This document shows positions 52,801-62,577 of a stretch of DNA of 64,000 nt, piece after piece. Below the pieces are notes generated by a model, which was not told the DNA's origin, did not search any database, and worked only from the letters and a program-made list of their open reading frames with translations. This DNA is from Allodiplogaster sudhausi (taxonomy: Eukaryota; Nematoda; Chromadorea; Rhabditida; Diplogasteridae), in contig CALZFC010000272.1 of NCBI GenBank assembly GCA_945643635.1, positions 971,501 to 1,035,500 on the forward strand, written 5' to 3'. The position numbers were made by a program, and so were the translations under genes. Each line of letters starts with the position of its first letter. Positions within the stretch are counted from its first letter, which is position 1.

Positions 52801-53279
52801 ATGGTTTGAAAGAACCGTCTCGTAAAGACGAACAACTTTCTCATACATTGCATTGTCATTAGAATTCATCTTAAGCTTATAAAGGGTCACTGAATGGTTT
52901 GGATGGCTGTTTAATTGGTCTAGGAGAGCTTTGGGGCAGGCGGCTGCTCTCTAGCCGTCTGCACTCTCTCCCCTCTCTATGCTGTCTCGCACCCAGCGAG
53001 CGAGCCGGTGCGTAGTCAAAAACTCGACAGATATAGATTGCTGCAACAATTGACTATCCTCGGCTTTTTTCACTCACTCGGTTTAATTACCCAAGTTTGA
53101 GGTAGCCGCTTGGGTGAGCCCTCGGATGCTCGCTGGCGTCCGGATGCTTGCTGGCGTCCGATTTCTTTTTTGGTTTTTTTTTATTTGCTAGAGAAAAGAA
53201 AATAAATCGGCCAGAACAATCGAATGAATTTTTTTTTCTTAAATCGGGAAATGACCACCGGGGCGATAGCCATATATAC

Positions 53280-53317
<38 letters not shown>

Positions 53318-56097
53318 GTATATATGTATATGTATATGCATATATAATATTGAAAAAGGACAGAGTTGACACTCGCCGGTATCCCTTGGGTTCGTCGTAG
53401 CAAATCGCATTGCGAGAGCATGTGTTGAGACGAGGGTCGCGACAGGCATTGTCTGGAGAAGGGGAAATTTGAGGAGAGAGAGAACGAGAGAGAAAGAAAG
53501 CGAAGAGAGATTAGAGAAGGAAAGAGGGAGAAGCTGACTTCTAACACAGACTCGTCCCTTCAGTCCATTGGCTGACTGGTCGACGTATCCCTGGATGCAA
53601 CTGCACTCATAATTGTTGCCCCCGAGGGGCTGGCAGATGGCGGCCGAGCTGCACTCGTTTTGTGGCGGGCACACTTCTGAAATCAGTTCGGTTCAATCGT
53701 CCCTTACAAGCGACTTCCTCTGTTCCGACCTGGTGTTCCACAGACTCGGCCAGGCTGAGCCAGCATGTTTGGCGACCGGTCAACGTAACCTTCCTTGCAC
53801 TCGCAGGTGTAGCTCTCCTTCAATAGTTAGAAAGTGAAGATGCATCTCATAGTTGCCCTTCAAGCTACACAAAGGCAAATAACCTCAAGATCGCGGCACT
53901 CGGCTTGGGCGGAGCAAGTGTGCCTGCCAGTCTTGCATTCATCCACCTGAAATGGATGCGTACAAGTAGAAGGCAAGAAGGATGCTCTCCGTACCAGCTG
54001 CACGCAGACTCTTCCAGGCCGCCTGAGCCGGTCGGGGGAGCGGTCGGTGAATCCGGCAGGGCACTCGCAAGTGAAGGACTGCTCGTTGTCGTGGCAAAGG
54101 GCGTGTTGGTCGCAGTCGTGTCTGCCCGACTCGCATTCGTTCTCCACTGCAAGCATTACTCTTGAGTGGCTCCCTCAATGCCTCCAGACAACTGACGAAT
54201 GAGGCAGACTCGTCCGGGGAAAGCCGGGCTGGGGGAGATGTCGCGAGCAGTCGGAGGACACGAACACTCGTACGAGTCTGCCGTGTCTCTGCACTGCGCA
54301 TTGCGGTCGCAGTCGTTCAGCTTCGGGTCGCGGCACTCGTCCATGACTCAATCACGACCTTCTCTTTCCGTTCTTCATTCACAACTTGTAAGGCATAACA
54401 AGAAAACAGTGGAGAACTCACGGGCTCTGCAAGCTCGACCCTTCACCACTGGAGAGGGAGAAACGTCGAGGAAACCGTTCTTGCACTCGCAGTGATAGCC
54501 CTCAAACAATCTCGATTAACAACTGTATGACAGATTACTCGAAAGTTAAAATAAATGCGACGATAATTAAACCTCCTCCTCGTCAATGCATCTCGCGTTC
54601 TTGTCACAGCTGTTGAGTGACGGCTGAAGGGAAGGATTAGATAGGACATTCCCTCTGCATTCATTACAGCTCGCTTTTTATTATTGAAAAAGATCTAACG
54701 TTTGCGCATTCGTTGATTAGTTGTTTGCAAACTCGTCCAGGCCGCCCTTGGGAACGGTCCATGAAGCCCTAGGAAAGGTTGTCTTCCCACGTCCGCAATT
54801 TAAATAATAATAATTTATTCTTTAAGCACTGAACAAAAGTACCTGGTGACATTTACAGTCGTAGCCTTCTTCAAGATCAATGCATTGCGCGTTTCTGTGG
54901 CAGTCATTGAGGTGAGGGAACTGGCATTCGTTGATCACTGCAAGATCACTCGTTCACTATTCAATATTTTTATTCTTGAACGCAAGAATATATGATTTTT
55001 TTAAGTAGAAAAGCAGAAGTAAAAAATACTTCTTCAAATAAAAGGAATTTGACTTACTAGGCTTGCAGAGTCTTCCAGGGCGGTTTCTGTCTGGGCTGAT
55101 GTCTTTCATGCCTTCTCGACAGCGACAAGTGTAGCTCGTCTGAGATTAGAGTAAGAGAAAGGAAGATGGTTGAAGGAAACTAACAATCTGGTCGATGCAT
55201 TCAGCACTGGGATGGCAGTCATTCAGAGAAGCATTCGCGCATTCATCCACTACACTGCACTTCTCAACACACAATTACTAATTAGTTTTAGTACTAGGCT
55301 ATTAAACGAACTCCAGAGGAATCGCGAGAGTAGCTGGGCGGGCAAGCGCATTTTGGAATTCCATTGATGAGCCTGAGAAGAAGAATGATTTGTCATGAAA
55401 GAGTATGAAGAGGAGATCAGATACGAACCGGCAGACTTCATTGAGATGAGCCTTGCAAGACGTGGCGGGGGCATCGATTTGACACTCGTCAGGGGGAGGA
55501 GTTGGTCGGGGAAGACACGCGCGGCCTGCAATGCTTAGGAATCAACTGAAAGAACAAGGAAGGGACTGACCCGGATGGGTGACGCGGTTGGCCGAATGAT
55601 CCACGAATCCTTCACGACACTCGCAAGAATAGCCAAGGGGCTGGTCGCGGCAGAGGGCATCTCGGTGGCAGTTGTGCTTCCCTGCACAGAGACAAGCTCT
55701 TCTCATCCCACAAGGAGTACTAACCAAGCCGACACTCGTCCACGAGGGCGGGCCGGCACACTCGGCCTGGGCGGTGGTGGCGATCCGGGGACTCGTCCAC
55801 GAAGTCATCGAGGCATCTGCACACAGCTATCATTTACCCAATCAGATCAATATGATGCCACTTCCCGATAATCATTTGAATAGCAGGTTTAAGCTCCTTG
55901 CCTGCATTCGAAGGATTGAGGGGTATCGACGCAGTCAGCATTGGGAGAACAGTCGTGGCGGTTACTCGTGCATTCGTTGATCCCTGTAAACAAGTGAGAG
56001 AAATATAAAAAGAAGAAGAGAAAGAACGTGAGGGAAAGAGCGAAAGAAAGAGAGGTACAAAGAGAGAAAGAGTGAGTGAGAGAGAAAGAAAGGAGAG

Positions 56098-56146
<49 letters not shown>

Positions 56147-57356
56147 GAGAGCAATAAACGAAAGACACAGAAGTAACCACACATGAAATGTTCAGAACTA
56201 ACGAAGCAAGCAGCGTCGTCCTGGTCGCTGAGAGATGTCTGGGGAGACATCAATATGTGTTGCCGGGCACGCGCAAACGAACGAATCCTGAAAAACAGTT
56301 CTTAGGTATAATAATGAAAAAAGAAGCAAGGCCATTTAAATAGTAAGAAAGAGACTTCAGTGTCCGTGCAAGTCGCTTCGGCCGAGCAGTCGTTCTGTCC
56401 AGTCGCGCACTCGTCAGTCACTTCAAGTTTAATCATTCGTTCATCAAAAATGTTCAACGGATAAAAACCGTTAATAAAATGAAAATGTTACATCGCTTGC
56501 ACTTGCGACCAGGGTGATTCGCGCGGTCGAAGGAGACATCCAAGTAATTGAGAGCACATCTGAATTACTGGCGGTTATCGCCATTATTCTACTTCTTATA
56601 CTAGCTGAAGAACTCTCTCTTGACCTGCAGGAGAAAGAGTCTGGAGTGTCCTCACAAATGCCTCCGTCCTGGGCGCAGTCGTTCGTTCCCAGAACGCATT
56701 CGTTTTGCACTGAAATATAAAAGACTTTCCCCATTCTGCAGTCCAATCTTTGCTTCTCATTGCAATCTCAGAATGGACTGACACTGCTTGCAGAGTCTGC
56801 CTGGCTTCTGACGGATGTTGGGAGAGATGTCGAAGAATCCCGAGCGACAGCGGCACATGTAACCATCATCCGTGTCCGTGCAGAGGGCGCTAAACACACT
56901 CTATTCTGTGAAGAAACTGAAGATCTTTTCACTTTTGTTATAACTATACTTCATTGAAAGAATTAATTGTTCAAAGAACTTGAAATTTGCCGATGTCTAT
57001 GGTGAATAAGCGATGCCACACTTCGTCTAATAAAAAGATAACCCGTACCGATCAGGAGAATCACAATCATTGAGAAATGGATTGTCGCACTCAGGGATGA
57101 CAGGAATACAAACACGGCCTGAGAGGGAGGAAACAAGATATAGTAAGTGCGGGCACTTATCAAGTATATATATAAACGAATGCTTACCAGGATGGCCAAA
57201 AATGTCAGGCGACTTGTCTCGATAGCCAGCGGGGCAGGCACACGAGTAGTCGTTGTCACCAATCTGGCATAGAACTAGTATTAAAAAAGGGGTTAAGAAA
57301 TGAAAGGAAGGCAAGCCGAGAGAAATTGAGAGAACTAGAGAGAAACAGAGAGAGAA

Positions 57357-57392
<36 letters not shown>

Positions 57393-60300
57393 GGAGAGAG
57401 AGACCTAGAGAGAGAGAGAGAGAGACAGCGAGTGAAAGAGCTGGAGAGGGAGCTAGAGAGAGAGAGACACACAGAGAGCTAGAGAGAGACAGAGAGAGAG
57501 AGAGAGAGGGAGAGAGAGCGAGAGAAGAGAGCGCAGAACCTGGATGCAGCGCGCGTTCCTGTCGCAGTCGTTGTTGCCGGCGAGGCATCTCTCGTTCTGG
57601 TGGGCCTTCTTGCACCTCCTGCCCGGGTTGCGGAATTCGTCCTGATCGATTAACCCGGCCTTGCACACGCAAATGTACGCTTCCATCGTATCGATACACA
57701 GGGCATTTCTAGGAATGGAAGAGAAGAGTCTTTCGAAGGAGCGAATCCATTGAACCCTTCCACACTTCAGCTCAGCTTATGTGGAAAGTAAAGTTTTGAG
57801 CTGCTAATAAAAGAGAGAAAGAAGAAACTTGTCGCAGTTGTTGAGATGCGGACTCGCGCACTCGTTCACCAACTCCTTGCACACCAGTCCAGGGAAACTA
57901 AAATATTAGAAATATTATACATGATAAAAATTGTAATAATTAAAAGATACCTTTGAGGATTAGGCGAATAGTCGACGTAGCCATTCTTGCATCGGCAGAC
58001 GTACCCTTCTGGGGTATCCGTGCAGTGCGCATTCGGGGAGCATCTTCAATTACAATTATTTCTAGAATTAGTATTGTCAACTATTTGTGAAAGTAAAAAT
58101 GAAGGCATGTATATCCGACTTATTGGTTCCATCGAGACATTCGTTTTGCTCGGCCACGCAGAGTCTTCCCGGCTTGTGAATGATATCCGGAGAGTGGTCC
58201 ATGAAGCTGCAAGTTGCAACGTTTAATGCAAAACCTCAACCATACCGAATGATTGAAGATACACGAGAAAATCCTATGAAGCGAAACGGCCAGGAAAGAA
58301 ACCCATTTGGACAAGAACAGATGTAGCCGTCTCCTTCATCCGTGTCAGTGCAACGGGCAGAGCGGTCACAGTCATGCAGGTTGAGCAGACACTCGTTGCG
58401 GACTTAAAGGCGAGAGAGAGAGACGGAGAGAGAGAAGATAAAGAGAGAGGGAAATAGAGAGAGAGAAAGAGAGAGAGAGAGAAAAAAAAGAGAGAGAGGG
58501 GGAGAGAAAGAGAGAGGGGGGCGAAAGGGGGAAAGCAACTAACGGCAGACTTGCGTGACGAGATGTCGATGCTCCGTAGGTGCACACTGGCAAGTGTGGT
58601 AGATGCCGTGTGGGAGGCACTTCTCTCTCTTGCGAAGATCGCAGGAGAAGGGAGAGGAGGGGTCGCAGGTGCCAGGAGGTGCGCAGTCTCCGTCGTGGGT
58701 GCGTCTGAAGAAGGATCGTTTGCTGTGTTCACTCCCTCCTCCACTCACTAACCGCGTGAACCCGACAAGGCACTCGCAATACCAGGAACGGGCTGCTCCT
58801 CTCTCTCGGATGCACTCTTCGTTCCTTCCGCATTGCACGCCCCCGTTGTGGCAGTCCGCGTCGCTTTGCGGGGCAATGTGCACTTCCTTGATCAGGACTG
58901 CAACGATAAATTGCTAGCAAAACAGTCAATATAATACATCAAAGAATAATCTTTAAGACCGAAAGCAGAAGAAAAAAGGAATAAGCTGACTGCAGAATCC
59001 GCTGCGATAGTCTCTTGTGTATCCATCGGGACAGGCACAGCGGTGGTTGGCGAAGGGGGTGACGAGGCACTCCTCGGGGTAGATGCATGAAGTCAGCAGC
59101 TGTGGGTTACACAGCGAGCCTGTAGGAATACACGCATGAGCACAACATTTTCATTTTTATATATTTATTTTTAAATCCTCTGTTGTTTTTTTTTGTTACA
59201 ACGTCAATATTAAGAAATGCCACAGATACCTCCACAAACTCTGGAGACAGGATGGCGCTGGAATCCATCCGGACACACGCATTTCCCCTTGCCATGGTCA
59301 TGGATGCAGAGTTCGTTGAGAGAGCGGTCGCAGCCAGTTTGAGTCCGCGGGTTGCACGAAGTCACCTGAACATTCTCTTTATTCATATTCAACGGGCTGT
59401 TTTCTTTATTATTATTCAAAAAGCGAAACCTCAGGCGAAGTTGGCTGTCGCTGTGCCATTGGGCAAGCGACCTTCTGGATCATCGAGCGGAGTCGAGTGT
59501 CCAGGTCCTGAACCAGTTCCGCCTATTCGGGTACTCTATTCCATTTACAAATCCACCCTTTTCCGCATTCATTTAAATGTGCAGTGGTCGAATGGAAGCT
59601 TTAGATTGAAATGGAACCTTGAACCGGTCGACGTAGAACCAGTGAGCGGGAGAGCCGGCGATAGTCTCCAGCTCGCTGGCCAACACGTGGTCCGTCACTC
59701 CGATCGCGAACGTATTCACCTATGTTTTCTTATTACTATATATTAATTTGAACTTTGGTTACCCTTGAATAAAAGAAATGACAAAATAGATGGAGTCGAA
59801 GAGTGCAAACTGAAAGCTTCCTGGAGGCGATGGCTGGCTCAGTGACATTGTCTTGACTGCGGCCGTCAGTCAGAACTATCGCCACACGAGAAACATCCGC
59901 ACTTCGAGCACTGCAAATCATATTTAGTTTCTCCTGCATCTTTCAAAATATTTCTCCAATGCAGGAAAAAGAAACCGAGCGCCTCGTTTTTCAGAGAATC
60001 CCTCCTTGACCATGTGATGGATGGCAGCTCCAGTTCGAGTCAGCCCAGTAAGGTACTCAAACAATTATGATGCATGAGAAATGGATTAGAATAGTAGAAT
60101 AAAGACCTGATTAATAATAATCTGACCAAAGTCTCAGTGATGGCGCGGAGAACAGAAGCCTTGTCCTTGTATTGACTGAGATCGAATTCATGTCTGATCT
60201 GGTCAGAATACTGAATGAGACCGACGCGTGTTTTGTCTTCGCCGATTTCGAAGAGATCAACGAATTCTCGTACGAATCGAAGCACCTGAACACAGAGATC

Positions 60301-62545
60301 GTAAAAGATTCAGTCAAATAGATGAGACGAATTCGTACTTCATTCTTGAAGACGTAGCTGCCGATGGAGCCAGAGCCGTCGATGAGGAAGATCAGATCCG
60401 TTTTCTGCTTGGGACAAGTGGTCTGGACTGTGCAGGCTCGGCCGGGAGGAAGATTGGCAGACGAAGAGACGTCCACGAAGCCCGCGTAGCTGAACACGAC
60501 AGAGCACACTATGCATGCAGCTATGCCAACGCTATTAAAGGAGGCTTAAACTCGGAAACTCCTAGCACGAAATGGCCGATCTTATAGTACGGTACATTTT
60601 AGCAACGTGATCCTGGCTTTCTCTTAGGCAAATAGTGATATTCACCCATTCACCCCGCATTCACCCAGGATTCACCCAGCATTCACCCAAGTACTAAAAT
60701 ACATAGCGTGGGTGAATGTGGGTGAATGCTGGGTGAATGGGTGAATGGGTGAATATTGCTATTTGCCTTTCTCTTAAACATGCGTTTGATTGGGCGATTT
60801 CAAATTGGCGGTTTGCGTCCGTTTGGTGAGTCATGAATATGCCGGCATATATTTTACGCCCGAACGACGAAATTTCACGCTTTTCGGTCTTTTTTACGGC
60901 CGAACGACGAAATTTCACGCTTTTCGGTCATGATATGCTCGTCAATCCTATTTGGCCGTAATTTGGTTAGGGGACTAATGTTAAATTTAAAGTTCTGTAT
61001 AAATCACTAATATTTCCCTCATGATCAGGCGACTCTTTTCAGATGCAAATTACTCCTCTAACTTTTGGTTTAGTAAATTGAATTTTTGCTGATGCTTTCG
61101 CAAGCTCAATCCGGACATATTCACAGAATCATCCTTATAGCAAAAAAATTGAGTTTTCGCCTCCTTTAAACACTAACAAGTTCATAAATCAAAGAAAGCG
61201 AACACCTTTTACTTTTTTTTTAAATTCTGCTGAAAATAATGAAAGGCTATTAGCGAACCACTGGCAGGCATATCCATCAGGCAGATCAATGCAATCTGCA
61301 TTCTCATCACAAGTGTTCAGCGAGCTGTCAGAGCACTCATTCGTTGCTGAAGAATCATGGTTCCATTCCATGGGAGAAAAGAAGACGAAGTGACTGACAA
61401 TTGCTGCATCTCCTGCCGGGAGCGAGTCCGTGAGTGCTGGAAGTGTCCACGTACCCATTCTTGCAGACGCAGACATACCCGGCAGTCGCGTCGATGCAGT
61501 GGGCAGAAGGGGAACACGTGTTCTCCTTCGACGCGCACTCGTTCACCACTGCAATCACAATTCCTTCCTCCTATCAACGACTCCTTACAACGCTCATTAG
61601 AATACGCGCTAGATTAAGACACTTTCATAACTCACACTCTTTGCATCTCCTGCCGGGAGACCTCTCCGGGTCGGGGGAGATGTCGATGAAGCCGGCCTTG
61701 CACTGGCAAGTGAACGCGTCGAACATGTTGAGACATGCCGCGTTCTGGTCGCAGTCGTGCTTGGAGGCGCAGGCAGAATACACTGCAAGGAGTGGTAAAC
61801 TCAAGAGGAAGACGAATAGAAGAGACAGACATCGACAGGAGCCGTCCTGGTAGCGGAAGGCGTTGTCTGCACAGACACAGATGAAGTGACCCTTCAGCAC
61901 TCGGTCCGAGCAAACTTCGTTCTTCGCGCATCTTAATTTATTCCTTTTTCGTATAAAGAAAACTTGAGCACACTCACACATCCTGAACACAAAAAACCAA
62001 TAGACAAGCAAATAACAAACTTTGGAGCCTTCGGGTTGCACTCATCCGTGGAGAGACTGGTCTTGGCATCGTGGACAAGCAACTTCTCCACTGGCTTGCG
62101 GCAGACTCGGCCAGGGTAGAGACGGGAGTCGGGGGAGGCATCCACGTAGCCTAAGAGGAAGGAGGATAAGGAAAGGGGAGGCATCCACGTAGCCTAAGAG
62201 GAATGGAAGGAAATGAGGAAAGGGGAAGACTCTCCACCTGCTCGGCAGTTGCACATGTAGCCTTCCTTCGTATCTTCACACAGAGCGTGCTCTGAACAGT
62301 CGTTCAGGCTGCTGAAATGAAATCAAGTATGTACATATATGTATGTATCTATCCTCTCTACTCACTCTCCCTTCTCTCTTGCTTTTCTCACTCTCTCACC
62401 TCTCTACGCTCTCTCCCTTCTCTATTCCCATTCTCCCTCTCTCACTCTATCACCTCTCTACTCTCTCTCTCCCTTCTCTCTTGCCTTTCTCCCTCTCTCA
62501 CCATACTCTCTCTCCCTTCGCTCTTGCCTTGCTTCCTCTCTCTCT

Positions 62546-62577
<32 letters not shown>

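Larger units (their letters stand above)
39986..53376 (-). other. 13.4-kb mua-3 intron with GC donor
   Basis: The donor is ACCG/GCGAGT (exon ends at 53377) and the acceptor TTTGAG/CTGTG (exon starts at 39985). Joining gives KGYRCECIRGFVDRSPD, a standard EGF, in phase. An alternative GT donor 7 nt downstream is also in phase but inserts two residues (GYRRVCEC). Other mua-3 introns are mostly well below 1 kb; this one contains a satellite array and an SL1 gene on the opposite strand. Confidence 0.8.

Noticed and set aside
53364..53377. GT donor alternative for the giant mua-3 intron
   Set aside because: It is in phase but inserts two residues before the EGF Cys and has a poor consensus. The GC donor gives the standard GYRCEC spacing. 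Not fully excluded.
52900..53400. 5S rRNA gene next to SL1
   Set aside because: No 5S-like sequence is visible on either side of the leader or elsewhere in the window.
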